Counted from the first letter of the stretch, positions 25,055-34,267 are shown. The stretch: DNA of 64,000 bases from Enhygromyxa salina (GCF_000737335.2 NZ_JMCC02000062.1:12513-76512); one strand, 5' to 3'. Translations and numbers: made by a program. Notes: a model not told the origin generated them from the letters alone.

Positions 25055-27451
25055 ATGCCAACTCGTTCGCTGCCTACGATGATCCAGCCCAAGAATGCGC
25101 CCGCAAGCGGGGGAGAGGGCCTTGCCCGGGCTGGACACAGCTTGTTGATCACGCAGTGCTTGCAGAATGATTTCGTCAAGCCGATCGGGCGGTTTGACCC
25201 GATCCCGAACCAGCTCCACGTGGGTCACGCCGAGGCGCTGCGGCTGCTGGGTGAGACGCCGGCCGAAGGCCCGGTCGAGCGCATGATGCAGTGGGCCTAC
25301 GCGCAGCCCGACGAGCTCGTGCGGGTCGTCCACATCCGCGATTGGCACGACCCCAGCCAGCCCGAGCAGCGCTCGCACTTGGCCCAATTCGGCGAACACT
25401 GCATTCGCGACACGGAGGGTGCTCGGTTCGTGTTCACCGAGCCGCAGCGCCACGCCAAGGACATCGCGCTGATCAACTCGGTCACGCTCAACGACTTCGA
25501 GGGTACGGGCCTGACCGAGGTCCTCGCGCCCTACGGATCCGGCCCGTGCCGCGTCGGGCTGACGGGGGTCTGGACGGAGGCCAAGGTGCTGTTCCTCGCC
25601 TATGAGATCCGCACCCGGTTCCCTGAATTCGAGATCGCCGTGTGCTCCGCTCTGACGGCCTCGTCCTCGCGCCAGCACCACTTTCAGGCGCTCAGCCAGC
25701 TCGACCGGATCATCGGTGTTCAGGTGATCGACTCGGTCGGCGGCTTCATTGATTGGCTGGGCGGCGGCACCACCAACGCGCCGCTGCTTGGCCTGCGCGA
25801 GAAGTACCCGGTGATCGACGCGGGCGAGGCCCAGCTCGACCCGACCGACGCGATGCTGCTGCGCTTCTTGTTCCGCGACTGCAGGTCGGTCACGCTGAAG
25901 CTGCTCGGCGGTGGCTTCTCGGGCAACCTGGTGGCGGGGACCACCAGCGTGGATCTGCACGGTCACGAGCAGGTCCCGCACGTGGTCAAGATCGGCCCGC
26001 AAGACAAGATGGGCCGCGAGCGCACCAACTTCGAGCAGGTCCAAGACGTGATGGGCAACAACGCCCCGCAGATCAGCGACTTCGCCGATCTCGATGACCG
26101 CGGCGCGATTAAATACCGCTACGCGTCCATGGGCGGCAGCTTCACCACCACATTTCAAAAGGAGTACCAGCGCGGCCTCGCGCTCGAGAAGGTCGAGCAG
26201 GTCATCAACACCGTCTACGGCGAGCAGCTGATGCGGCTGTACAAGGCCGCGACCCTGGAGTCTGGGGATCTGCTCGAGCACTACTTCTTCGCGCCCGAGC
26301 GGGCGCCGGGGGTCCAGCGCAGCGTCGAGCAGATCGTGGGTCACGAGGTCCCCGGCGACACGCTAGAGCTGCTGCCCGGCGTGGAGGTCACCAACCCGGC
26401 GGTGTTCTATCGGCGCACGCTCGCGCAGCTGCCCGCGCGCGCCCAGGATCGCTTCTATCAGGCCCACGTGCACGGCGACCTCAACGGCCAAAACATCGTG
26501 CTCGACGGCCACGACAACGTGTGGCTGATCGACTTTTTCCACACCCGCCGGGCCCACGTGCTCATGGACCTGGTCAAGATGGAGAACGATCTGTTCTACA
26601 TCTTCACTCCCGTGCAGACCGAGCACGAGCTGCGCGAGGCGTTCAAGCTCACCGACGCGCTGATCGATGTGCAGGATCTGTGGGCCGAGCTGCCCGCGCA
26701 GTGCCCTTCAACCTTGCCGCAGATGCAGCGAGCCTGGGCGACCCTGCGAATGCTTCGGGCCTACTACCGCAGGCTCGTGCACTCGGACCGCGCGCCGCTG
26801 CAGCTGTTTGTGGCGATGCTTCGCTACGCTGGGCACACGCTGTCGTTTGACGAGCCAACCCCGCTGCAGCTCAAGTGGGCGCTGTACACGGCGGCGCGCT
26901 GTGTCGACCGGGTGCAGGCAACGCTGACCGCCTCGACCCGGCTGCGGGTCGACTTTCTCGAGCTCGCCGATGAGGTGTCGAGCGGCGGGCCCGGCGGCCG
27001 CGTGGGGCTGACGGTGCTGCCCGGACGCCGCGACTGGCGACGACACCTGCGCGAAGATCTGGGCTCACTGCGCGAGGCCGGCGTCGACGCCGTCGTCTGT
27101 CTGGTGCCCCACGAGGAGCTCGAGCGCTACGGTGTGCCGGAGCTGATCGACGCCTACCGCGACAGCGGACTCGCGACCCTGCACATGCCGCTGCTCGATC
27201 AAAAGGGCGCGAGCGCGGACAAGCTGCGCGAGGCGGCGGCCTGGGTTCAGGTCCGGGTCGCCGCCGGGCAGTCCGTGCTGGTTCACTGCGTCGGCGGGCT
27301 CGGCCGCTCGGGCATGGTCGCGGCGGCCTGGCTGCGCAGCCGCGGGGTCAGTGCCGACGACGCCCTGCAGATCGTGCGAGCCGCCCGGGGGCCGCGGGCG
27401 GTCGAGACCAAGATCCAAGAGCGCTGCGTTCGTACTCTCCGGTTTGGGTAA
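25055..27451 (+). CDS. Isochorismatase-like / kinase-like / dual-specificity phosphatase fusion
   Basis: This is a 798-aa, soluble, three-part protein. Residues ~25-230 have the isochorismatase hydrolase fold (LLITQCLQNDFV..., NDFEGTGLTEVL, VGLTGVWTEAKV), but the positions of the Asp-Lys-Cys triad appear to be Cys, Ser/Asn and Lys. Residues ~275-650 are a kinase/APH-like phosphotransferase: Gly loop LLGGGFSGNLV near 285, VVKIGP lysine near 310, catalytic loop HGDLNGQNIVLDG near 472 and LIDFF near 492. This matches what has been called ternary-complex-associated domain 9 in predicted conflict systems (from memory). Residues ~660-798 are a dual-specificity phosphatase with P-loop HCVGGLGRSGMVAAAWL at ~742. 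It may add and remove phosphate on a substrate sensed by the dead hydrolase; this is inference. Confidence 0.85.
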   Translation: MPTRSLPTMIQPKNAPASGGEGLARAGHSLLITQCLQNDFVKPIGRFDPIPNQLHVGHAEALRLLGETPAEGPVERMMQWAYAQPDELVRVVHIRDWHDPSQPEQRSHLAQFGEHCIRDTEGARFVFTEPQRHAKDIALINSVTLNDFEGTGLTEVLAPYGSGPCRVGLTGVWTEAKVLFLAYEIRTRFPEFEIAVCSALTASSSRQHHFQALSQLDRIIGVQVIDSVGGFIDWLGGGTTNAPLLGLREKYPVIDAGEAQLDPTDAMLLRFLFRDCRSVTLKLLGGGFSGNLVAGTTSVDLHGHEQVPHVVKIGPQDKMGRERTNFEQVQDVMGNNAPQISDFADLDDRGAIKYRYASMGGSFTTTFQKEYQRGLALEKVEQVINTVYGEQLMRLYKAATLESGDLLEHYFFAPERAPGVQRSVEQIVGHEVPGDTLELLPGVEVTNPAVFYRRTLAQLPARAQDRFYQAHVHGDLNGQNIVLDGHDNVWLIDFFHTRRAHVLMDLVKMENDLFYIFTPVQTEHELREAFKLTDALIDVQDLWAELPAQCPSTLPQMQRAWATLRMLRAYYRRLVHSDRAPLQLFVAMLRYAGHTLSFDEPTPLQLKWALYTAARCVDRVQATLTASTRLRVDFLELADEVSSGGPGGRVGLTVLPGRRDWRRHLREDLGSLREAGVDAVVCLVPHEELERYGVPELIDAYRDSGLATLHMPLLDQKGASADKLREAAAWVQVRVAAGQSVLVHCVGGLGRSGMVAAAWLRSRGVSADDALQIVRAARGPRAVETKIQERCVRTLRFG

Positions 27452-27512
27452 GCAGGCTCGGCCTCGCGGCGCCGTGTGTTGCGGCCCTGTACATTCCCAC
27501 GCACTTGCTAAA

Positions 27513-28922
27513 ATGCGCGGCATGACGGCGGTCCCTCCCCCCGCTGCCGCTCCGGCAGCTCCCTCTTCCCCGGGCCGATCTCAGACGGCGCTCAGGGTCG
27601 TCGCAATCGTGCTCGCTGCGGCCGCGACCGTGGGGCTGGTGTTCGCGGCATTCTCCACGGCCGAGTTCGCGCAGCACCTCGATCGCCAAGTTCACGCCAT
27701 TCATTGCTCGTTCATCCCCGGGGCCGAGGAGCCAGCGGGTGAGCAGGCCAGCGGCTGCGAGGTCGCGATGATGAGCCCCTACTCGTCGGTGCTGCGCACC
27801 AAGATCTGGGGCGGGCTGCCGATCGCGCTGCCGGCCATGGGCATCTTCGCGTTCTTGCTGTGGCGCGCGTTGGATTTGATCCTGCGTCAGCAAGATCAGC
27901 GCAAGGCCGCCGCCAACTTCTTGATCGCCGCGTCGGTGATCCCCGTCATCGCGAGCATGGTGATGGGCTACATCGCCGCGACCGAGCTCCACGCGGCTTG
28001 CAAGATCTGCATTGGCATCTACGGCAGCTCCGCCGCGGTGCTGATCGCCGCGGTGCTGTGTCGGCGCGCGGTCGTTCGTTCGGGCGGCGGGAGCGGGGCG
28101 GGGGCGGTCAAGGTCTGGCTGACGGGGGCGGCTCAGCTGGGCGCGTTCGTGGCGATTCCCGCGGGCCTGTACTTGCTGCTCGCGCCAGATTTCTCGAGCT
28201 ACCTGGGCAGCTGCGGGGCCCTGCGCGAGCAGGAAGATCCCTACGGCGTCATGATCGAGCTCAGTGACACCGGGAGCGCCGTCGATCGGGTTGACGCGAT
28301 CGAGATCTTCGATCCCCTGTGTGCAGCCTGCCGCGGGTTCGAGCGGCGCCTCGACGCATCCGAGGTCGAGTCCAAGTTGCACCGCAAGGCGGTCCTGTTT
28401 CCGCTCGACAGCACCTGCAACTGGATGGTCTCGCGCTCGCTGCACCCGGGCGCGTGCACGGTCAGCAAGGCGATCCTGTGCGCCAAGCCAAACAAGCTGT
28501 CGCCGACGTCCGTCATCGACTGGGCGTTCGCCGAGCAAGAGAAGATCCTCGAGGCCAGCAAGGCCGACCCAGACGCTGCAGCGCGCATGGTCACGGCCCA
28601 GTTCCCGACCCTGGCCGCGTGCTTGGGCTCGGCCGAGGTCGAGTCGCAGCTCAACAAGTCGCTGCGCTTCGCGGTCCGCAACTCGATCCCGGTGTTGACG
28701 CCGCAGCTGTACGTGGCCGGGGTCAAGGTCTGCGACGAAGACACGGACCTGGGCCTCGACTGGGCGCTCGCCCGAATGCTCGAGCTCGAGGCCGCGGGCA
28801 AGCTTCGCGGAGAGGCGCCGCCCGCCGTGCCCGAGCCCAAGCTCGAAGCACCGACGAAGCCAAAGGCCGCCAGCAAGACCCGCGACAAGTCAGGCGGCAC
28901 CGCCAAGAAAGAGACCCCATGA
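27513..28922 (+). CDS. VKOR-family oxidase fused to a thioredoxin-like (DsbA-type) domain
   Basis: This 469-aa membrane protein starts at ATG 27513 (or ATG 27522). Five or so helices hold the VKOR core: loop cysteines in AIHCSF and SGCEVAMMSPYSSV, and the quinone-side active pair CKIC near residue 161 (HAACKICIGIYGS). A periplasmic thioredoxin-like domain follows with a CAAC motif near residue 270 (IFDPLCAACRGFE) and a cis-Pro loop (SIPVLTPQLYV). Bacterial VKOR homologues reoxidise such partner domains using quinone to make disulfides. The Lys/Ala/Pro-rich tail is variable. It is first in a three-gene operon: its stop overlaps the next ATG (ATGA). Confidence 0.9.
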   Translation: MRGMTAVPPPAAAPAAPSSPGRSQTALRVVAIVLAAAATVGLVFAAFSTAEFAQHLDRQVHAIHCSFIPGAEEPAGEQASGCEVAMMSPYSSVLRTKIWGGLPIALPAMGIFAFLLWRALDLILRQQDQRKAAANFLIAASVIPVIASMVMGYIAATELHAACKICIGIYGSSAAVLIAAVLCRRAVVRSGGGSGAGAVKVWLTGAAQLGAFVAIPAGLYLLLAPDFSSYLGSCGALREQEDPYGVMIELSDTGSAVDRVDAIEIFDPLCAACRGFERRLDASEVESKLHRKAVLFPLDSTCNWMVSRSLHPGACTVSKAILCAKPNKLSPTSVIDWAFAEQEKILEASKADPDAAARMVTAQFPTLAACLGSAEVESQLNKSLRFAVRNSIPVLTPQLYVAGVKVCDEDTDLGLDWALARMLELEAAGKLRGEAPPAVPEPKLEAPTKPKAASKTRDKSGGTAKKETP

Positions 28923-29608
28923 TCGCCCTACGAATCGCCATCAGCTTGGCCGCGCTGGCCGTGCCCTCGTTTCTCGTCGGCCACTGGGTCAGCGCCGCAG
29001 AGGATCGCCTCGAGCAGCTCGAGACCAACCCCGGCGAGCAGGCCCAGGTCGCGGTCGCCGCCCAGGCCGACGAGGGCTACTGCAACGCCGGTCTGCGCCA
29101 GGTCCTGCGTCGGGTCTTGGCCAGCTGCGGCCTGGCCGGCGGCGACACCCGCGGGTGTCAGCCGATCGACGCCAAGAACGTCGCGACCATGGAGGGCGAG
29201 GACTTCAACGCGTTGTTCCTGCCCTTGGTCGATCGCGCGAGCATCGTGCAGTTTGGCAAGGGCGACGCGGTCCTCGACGAGCGTGACCTCGCGCTGCTCG
29301 ACGCAGCCTTCGCGGATCAGCGCGGCGCGAGCTACTTCTTGGTCGTCGCCCGCGCCTCGCCCGAGGGATCGCTCGAGGCCAACAGCGCGCTCTCGCAGGA
29401 CCGCGCAGAGGCGGTGATGGAGCACCTGCGCCAGAATTTCCAAGATCCAGATCTCGACAAAGAGGTCGGGCTCTTGTGGCTGGGCGAGGAATTTGCCCAG
29501 CTCGACCAGAGCTTCTGTTCCTGGAATCGCAGTGGAGGAGCCGACGAATGCGAACCCGAACACATCAACCGCAGCGCGTTCGTGGCATGGATCGACTGTC
29601 GGCTGTAG
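28919..29608 (+). CDS. OmpA-like periplasmic protein
   Basis: The ATG at 28919 overlaps the upstream stop by four bases. The 229-aa product has an N-terminal signal or anchor (MIALRIAISLAALAVPSFLV) and then, from about residue 110, an OmpA-like fold: 'IVQFGKGDAVLDERDLALLD', 'YFLVVARASPEGSLEANSAL' with the SQDRAEAVMEHL helix where OmpA has 'LS..RA..V...L', and a final NRSAFVAWIDCRL strand. It has at least six cysteines, unusual for OmpA domains and fitting with the disulfide enzymes encoded either side. Peptidoglycan attachment is uncertain because the canonical Asp/Arg pair is only partly kept. Confidence 0.65.
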   Translation: MIALRIAISLAALAVPSFLVGHWVSAAEDRLEQLETNPGEQAQVAVAAQADEGYCNAGLRQVLRRVLASCGLAGGDTRGCQPIDAKNVATMEGEDFNALFLPLVDRASIVQFGKGDAVLDERDLALLDAAFADQRGASYFLVVARASPEGSLEANSALSQDRAEAVMEHLRQNFQDPDLDKEVGLLWLGEEFAQLDQSFCSWNRSGGADECEPEHINRSAFVAWIDCRL

Positions 29609-30198
29609 TCGCCGTCATCGGCCTCGTGTCGGCGTGTGAGAGCGGAAAGTCCGAGCCGAATCCAGCCGGCTCGCGCAGCCGCTTCGAGGCCGTTGAGGCC
29701 GAGGCCGATCCTCGCTTCGCGCCCGATCAGTTTTGCGAGAACTGGCAAGCCGACGGCGGGCCAGCGTTCTCGCTTCCTCCGCTGGCCGGCGCCGCGGGTG
29801 CTGGGTCGGGCGCTGGGCCGGGCGCTGGGTCGGCCCGTTGGGTCAACGTCTGGGCGACTTGGTGTAAGCCCTGCATCGAGGAATTTCCGCGGATCGCTGA
29901 TTGGACGGCCAAGCTCGCGGGGGCAGGGCACCGGACCGAGCTCGTGTTCATCTCTGTCGATGGCGCCGACGTGAACCTCGAGGAGTTTGCGAAGCTGCAC
30001 CCCGAGGTCGCGGACACGCTGCAGATCAGCGACCCCGAGCAGCTGTCCGGTTGGCTCGAGGGGCTGGGGTTGCCGGCCAATGCGGTGCTGCCGATCCACC
30101 TGTTCGTGGACGCGGCCGGGCGCCTGCGATGTGTGCGGATGGGCGGGGTCGGGGCGGAAGACTTTCCTGGGGTCGAGCAGGTGCTCGGCTCGATCTGA
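29548..30198 (+). CDS. TlpA-like thioredoxin lipoprotein
   Basis: The start at ATG 29548 has a GGAGG-type site about 10 bases upstream, so this gene overlaps the OmpA-like gene by 61 bp. The 216-aa product has a lipoprotein-like leader (VVAVIGLVSAC), a Gly/Ala linker and a thioredoxin fold with NVWATWCKPCIEEFPRIADW near residue 112, the WCxxC motif of TlpA/ResA reductases. VFISVDGADV and the cis-Pro ANAVLPIHLFVDAAGRLR are also typical. It likely reduces or isomerises exported thiols. With the VKOR-fusion gene it gives both oxidising and reducing partners in one operon. A shorter start (ATG 29587) is possible. Confidence 0.85.
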   Translation: MRTRTHQPQRVRGMDRLSAVVAVIGLVSACESGKSEPNPAGSRSRFEAVEAEADPRFAPDQFCENWQADGGPAFSLPPLAGAAGAGSGAGPGAGSARWVNVWATWCKPCIEEFPRIADWTAKLAGAGHRTELVFISVDGADVNLEEFAKLHPEVADTLQISDPEQLSGWLEGLGLPANAVLPIHLFVDAAGRLRCVRMGGVGAEDFPGVEQVLGSI

Positions 30199-30718
30199 GC
30201 CGCTCGCCGCGCCAACTCGTGGCAGTCGGTGCCAGCTCGCGCCAACCCGTCATCGGTCAGCCTGCTCGGAGTCGCGCCGCTAGCGAATGCGTACAAGACG
30301 ATCGGTGCACCCACCCCATGACGGCGTGCAGCCCCATGAGCTATGAATGTGCCGAGCGGACCGGCGCCGATGTGTGCTGAATGGATAGTTGGAGAAACAA
30401 GGTGTTTCGATCGGACTATTTTTGATCTGTTTTCAGCTAGCGAGGGCTTTCACTGCGGGAAGCGAACTTTCTCGCTCATCGGCACCAGCCGGCCAGCCAG
30501 AACGCGGCCCCCGGGCCGGTTGCTGCGCGTTCCCGCTCTGCGCGGGCGCGATTGCGCGGCGTCTTGGACCCGATCCACGCGGTGGTGGGCAAATTGGGAC
30601 AGGCGCGAAGTAGCGACGCGCCGTTGGACACATCCGCGCAGATCATCATTGTGGCATTCTGGACCGCTCGGACAAATGTATGAATTCGTACTGGCGTTAT
30701 TGTCCATACTGATCAATC
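30199..30718. other. 520-bp region without a convincing gene
   Basis: Reading frames here lack any recognisable domain and one of them runs into the next gene in a different frame. The middle part (about 30340-30480) is less GC-rich than its surroundings, with gtttcgatcggactattttt and similar runs, so it may hold promoter or leader sequence for the propeller-cytochrome gene. Confidence 0.5.
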
Positions 30719-33454
30719 ATGGGGGCGATGGATCTTCGCAAGCTGGTGTTCCCCGTGGTTTCGGCACTTGCGCTCGTTGGTATCACCGGCCAGGCACGAG
30801 CATCGCAGCCAATGACCGCGTTCGAGAGCGGTCAGGTCAGGCCAATGGCGATTTCGCCCAATGGCCATCGGCTGTTCGTCGTCAACACCCCCGACAACCG
30901 CCTCGAGATCTACGCGATCACCAATGCGGGCCTCGAGCACGAGGATTCGGTGCCGGTCGGGCTCGAGCCGGTCGCCGTCGCAGCGCGCAACAATCATGAG
31001 GTGTGGGTCGTCAACCACCTGTCAGACAACGTCAGCGTGGTCAACGTGGGTCCGCACGCCCACGTGCAGCGCACCTTGCTGGTGGGCGACGAGCCCCGGG
31101 ACATCGTGTTCGCCGGGCCTGGCAAGAAGCGGGCCTTCATCACCGCCGCCCACCGTGGGCAACACGCCCCCTTCGATCCCCAGCTGACCACACCCAGCGT
31201 TGGGCGGGCGGATGTCTGGGTGTTCGACGCCAACCAACCCAGCGCGGCGCCCCTGACGATCGTCAACCTCTTTAGTGACACGCCGCGGGCGCTCGCCGTC
31301 AACGCCGACGGCTCGCGGGTCTATGCCGCGGCCTTCAACTCGGGCAACCAGACCACGGTCATCGCTCCGGCGTTGATCTCAGACGCGGGCGAGCAGGCTG
31401 GCGGGCTGCCGGGCCCAAACATCAACCATGCGGGCATCCCAGAGCCCGACAACGGCCTGATCGTCCGCTTCGATGGTGACCACTGGGTCGACGAGCTTGG
31501 CCGGGTTTGGGACGACTTGGTCAAGTTCGATCTCCCCGACAAGGACGTGTTCGTCATCAACGCCAACGGCGCCATGCCAGCGCTGCTGCCCGGCGCAGAC
31601 GGCTTCTTCGCCAGCGTGGGCACAACCTTGTTCAACATGATCGTCAATCCGGTCAGCGGAAAGATCTACGTGACCAACACAGAGGCTCGCAACCACGTCC
31701 GGTTCGAGGGCCCGGGCATCTTCGCCGACACCACCGTCCGCGGGCACCTCGTCGACAATCGCATCACCGTGCTCGACGCCCAGGGCGTGCACCCGCGCGT
31801 GCTCAACAAGCACATCAACTACGACAATTGCTGCGCCCCGGCACCCAACGCCGAGACCGAGCTGAGCGTGTCGCAGCCCCTGGGCATGGCGACCACCAGC
31901 GACGGCGCGGTGCTGTACACGGCCGTGCTCGGCAACGACAAAGTCGCGATCTACTACACCGCCGAGCTCGAGGACGACAGCTTCTACCCCGACGCCTTCG
32001 ACCAGATCCCCGTCAGCGGCGGCGGCCCGACCGGGCTGGTCCTCGACGAGGCCCATGATCGGCTCTACGTCATGACCCGGTTCGACAACGGCATCTCGGT
32101 CATCGACACCGACGCCCTCGAGGAGATCGACCACCTGACCATGCACAACCCGGAGCCGGCGGATCTCATCGCCGGGCGCCGGGCGCTGTACGACGCCGCC
32201 GGGAGCTCGAGCCACGGTGACCAATCCTGCGCCTCGTGCCACATCTTTGGCGACAAAGACGACCTGGCTTGGGATCTGGGCAATCCCGACGCCGACGTCA
32301 TGGCAACGCCCGACAACATCCGCACCAACTTTGGGATCGGCGACATCGACTATCACCCCATGAAGGGCCCGATGCTGACCCAGAGCTTGCGCGGCCTGGA
32401 CAACCACGGGCCGATGCACTGGCGCGGTGATCGAAACGGCGCTGGCGAGGAGCCAAGCGCCCAGCCTGACACGGGGGTCTACAGCGAAGTCGCCGCGTTC
32501 AACACCTTCAACGTCGCGTTCCCGGGTCTGCTCGGCCGCGACGAGCAGCTCAGCCCCGAGGACATGCAGGCGTTCACGGACTTCGCCTTGCAGCTCACCT
32601 ACCCGCCCAACCCGATCCGCAACCTCGACAATTCGTTGACGCCCCAGCAGCAGGCGGGTCGCGACTTCTTCTTCAACAACCTGTCGGTGATCGTTGGTGA
32701 TGAGCCACCGTTCACCTGCGAGAGCTGCCACCGCATCGACCCGCAGGCCAACGCCGAGTACGGCGTCGCGCGGCCTGGGTTCTTCGGCAGCGACGGCCAG
32801 CTCGTGCTGGCCGAGCTCGGTCAAACCCTCAAGATCCCGCAGATGCGCAACTTCTACACGCGGGTGGGCGCGTTCGGCATGGCCGGCGGTGACTTCTTCT
32901 TCAACGTCCCCGAGCGGCCCTTCTTCGACGACAGCCACCAGGGCGATCAGGTCCGCGGCTACGGCTACGCGCACGACGGCTCCAAGGACCAGATCATGCG
33001 GATCTTCAACGGCTTCAGCTTCGCGCCAGGGGGCTTCCACGACCTCGAGACCATGCAGGAAGTCGCCAGCTTCTTGTTTGCGATCGACACCAACCTCGCG
33101 CCGGTCGTCGGCCAGCAGGTCACCCTGCGCAAACAAGACTTCAAGCCCCAGGCGTGGCCCGCCGTCAACGCCAGCATCAACCTGCTGCGCGAGCGAGCCA
33201 ACGCCAACGAGTGCGAGCTCATCGCCAAGACCCGGCTTGGTCCGTTCGAGCTGGGCCTCTTCTACGAGGGCGGCGCCTACACGACGAGCTTCGTCAATCT
33301 GCCAAGCCTCAGCGACGCCCAAGTCCGCCTGCTGGCTCTGGGCGCCCCCGTGACCTACACCTGCGTCCCACCAGGCTCGGGCGAGCGCCTGGGCATCGAC
33401 CGCGACGCCGACGGCATGCGCGACGGCGACGAACAACTATGGGGCCAATGGTAG
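30719..33454 (+). CDS. Secreted beta-propeller / di-haem cytochrome c (MauG-like) protein
   Basis: This 911-aa protein starts at ATG 30719 (or 30728) and has a signal peptide ending near ARAS. Residues ~35-480 are YVTN-type beta-propeller blades (MAISPNGHRLFVVNTPDNRL, VVNHLSDNVSVVNVG, LYVMTRFDNGISVIDTDALE). Two haem c sites follow: SCASCH near residue 504 and CESCH near 667, spaced like the two haems of cytochrome c peroxidase/MauG enzymes. The C terminus GIDRDADGMRDGDE is EF-hand-like and may bind calcium, as in this class. Such fusions are thought to handle H2O2 or oxidise a protein or metal substrate in the periplasm. The substrate is unknown. Confidence 0.85.
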   Translation: MGAMDLRKLVFPVVSALALVGITGQARASQPMTAFESGQVRPMAISPNGHRLFVVNTPDNRLEIYAITNAGLEHEDSVPVGLEPVAVAARNNHEVWVVNHLSDNVSVVNVGPHAHVQRTLLVGDEPRDIVFAGPGKKRAFITAAHRGQHAPFDPQLTTPSVGRADVWVFDANQPSAAPLTIVNLFSDTPRALAVNADGSRVYAAAFNSGNQTTVIAPALISDAGEQAGGLPGPNINHAGIPEPDNGLIVRFDGDHWVDELGRVWDDLVKFDLPDKDVFVINANGAMPALLPGADGFFASVGTTLFNMIVNPVSGKIYVTNTEARNHVRFEGPGIFADTTVRGHLVDNRITVLDAQGVHPRVLNKHINYDNCCAPAPNAETELSVSQPLGMATTSDGAVLYTAVLGNDKVAIYYTAELEDDSFYPDAFDQIPVSGGGPTGLVLDEAHDRLYVMTRFDNGISVIDTDALEEIDHLTMHNPEPADLIAGRRALYDAAGSSSHGDQSCASCHIFGDKDDLAWDLGNPDADVMATPDNIRTNFGIGDIDYHPMKGPMLTQSLRGLDNHGPMHWRGDRNGAGEEPSAQPDTGVYSEVAAFNTFNVAFPGLLGRDEQLSPEDMQAFTDFALQLTYPPNPIRNLDNSLTPQQQAGRDFFFNNLSVIVGDEPPFTCESCHRIDPQANAEYGVARPGFFGSDGQLVLAELGQTLKIPQMRNFYTRVGAFGMAGGDFFFNVPERPFFDDSHQGDQVRGYGYAHDGSKDQIMRIFNGFSFAPGGFHDLETMQEVASFLFAIDTNLAPVVGQQVTLRKQDFKPQAWPAVNASINLLRERANANECELIAKTRLGPFELGLFYEGGAYTTSFVNLPSLSDAQVRLLALGAPVTYTCVPPGSGERLGIDRDADGMRDGDEQLWGQW

Positions 33455-33584
33455 CCGCCTGAGCCCAACCCGCCCCAAGGAGCGAAGCGACCAGGTGTCA
33501 GCGGGCGGTCCAAGCCCGACCCGCCCAAGGACCGAAGGACGACACGTGAGTGGAGCGCCCCCCGGTGCCTGCAGGTGGTCAGAC

Positions 33585-33690
33585 GAGAGCCCCCTTCTAG
33601 GGGGCCACACATACGCCCGCAAACAAACACCCCATTGGGAGCGAGCGAAGCGAGTGACCGCGAAGTGCGAAGGCGGCTGTGGGGGTAATG
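33585..33690. repeat. Dispersed hairpin repeat, copy A
   Basis: A perfect 7-bp hairpin GCCCCCT-TCT-AGGGGGC (33589-33605) is followed by cacacatacgcccgcaaaca and a gagcgagcgaagcga tract. The hairpin plus the cacacatacgnccgcnaaca flank recurs twice at 41386-41695 with different loop bases. It lies between converging genes (propeller-cytochrome and cyclophilin), 237 bp apart. Upstream, 33469-33549 holds a related tandem pair (aacccgcccc/gacccgccc-aaggagcgaagc). It may be a terminator or a mobile intergenic element. Confidence 0.7.
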
Positions 33691-33691
33691 G

Positions 33692-34267
33692 TCAGCCCCG
33701 GCTCACGTCGATGGTCTCGATGCGGACGTCTTGGATCGGCCGATCCCCCGCCGCCGTCTTGGTCGCGCCGATCGCCTTGACCACCTCGAGCCCCTCGACC
33801 ACCTCACCAAACACGGTGTGCTTTCCGTCGAGGTGCGGCGTGGGGCCCAAGGTCACGAAGAACTGGCTGCCGTTGCTGCCGCGCCCGCCCCGGCTGCCGG
33901 CGTTGGCCATGGACAGGATCCCGGCCTTGGTGTGCTTGGCCTGCGCGCTGCACTCGTCGTCGAAGGTGTACCCGGGGCCGCCGCGGCCGGTGCCGGTTCG
34001 GTCACCGCCCTGCAACATGAAGCCGGCGATGACCCGGTGGAAGATGACGCCGTCGTAGTAGCGGCCGCTGCCGGGCGCGCCCGAGACCGGGTCGACCCAC
34101 TCGCCCTTGCCGGTGGCGAGGCCGACGAAGCTCGACACCGTGTTTGGCGCGAGCTCCTCGAGCAGGGCGACGGTGAAGTTGCCCAAGTTGGTGCGGAACG
34201 TGGCCTTCAAGGGGCCTTCGCCGGGGACGAGTTCCTGGACCGGGGGAAAGCTGGTGCGGTGCGACAC
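33692..34267 (-). CDS. Cyclophilin-type peptidyl-prolyl cis-trans isomerase
   Basis: This 191-aa protein starts at a GTG (34267). The cyclophilin core is plain: TNLGNFTVALLEELAPNTVS, YYDGVIFHRVIAGFMLQGGD (with the FHR catalytic Arg), MANAGSRGGRGSNGSQFFVT and HLDGKHTVFGEVVEGLEVV. There is no signal peptide, so it is probably cytoplasmic. It accelerates X-Pro isomerisation during folding. It is divergent from serC, with 64 bp between the starts. Confidence 0.92.
   Translation of the reverse strand: MSHRTSFPPVQELVPGEGPLKATFRTNLGNFTVALLEELAPNTVSSFVGLATGKGEWVDPVSGAPGSGRYYDGVIFHRVIAGFMLQGGDRTGTGRGGPGYTFDDECSAQAKHTKAGILSMANAGSRGGRGSNGSQFFVTLGPTPHLDGKHTVFGEVVEGLEVVKAIGATKTAAGDRPIQDVRIETIDVSRG

Noticed and set aside
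30343..30999. Possible gene of about 218 codons upstream of the propeller-cytochrome gene
   Set aside because: No domain, overlaps the start of the next gene by 280 bp in another frame, and Trp/Arg-rich translation looks like noise.
31379..33436. Long antisense frame opposite the propeller-cytochrome gene
   Set aside because: Val/Asp/His-rich low-complexity translation with no motif; the sense strand carries both haem motifs.
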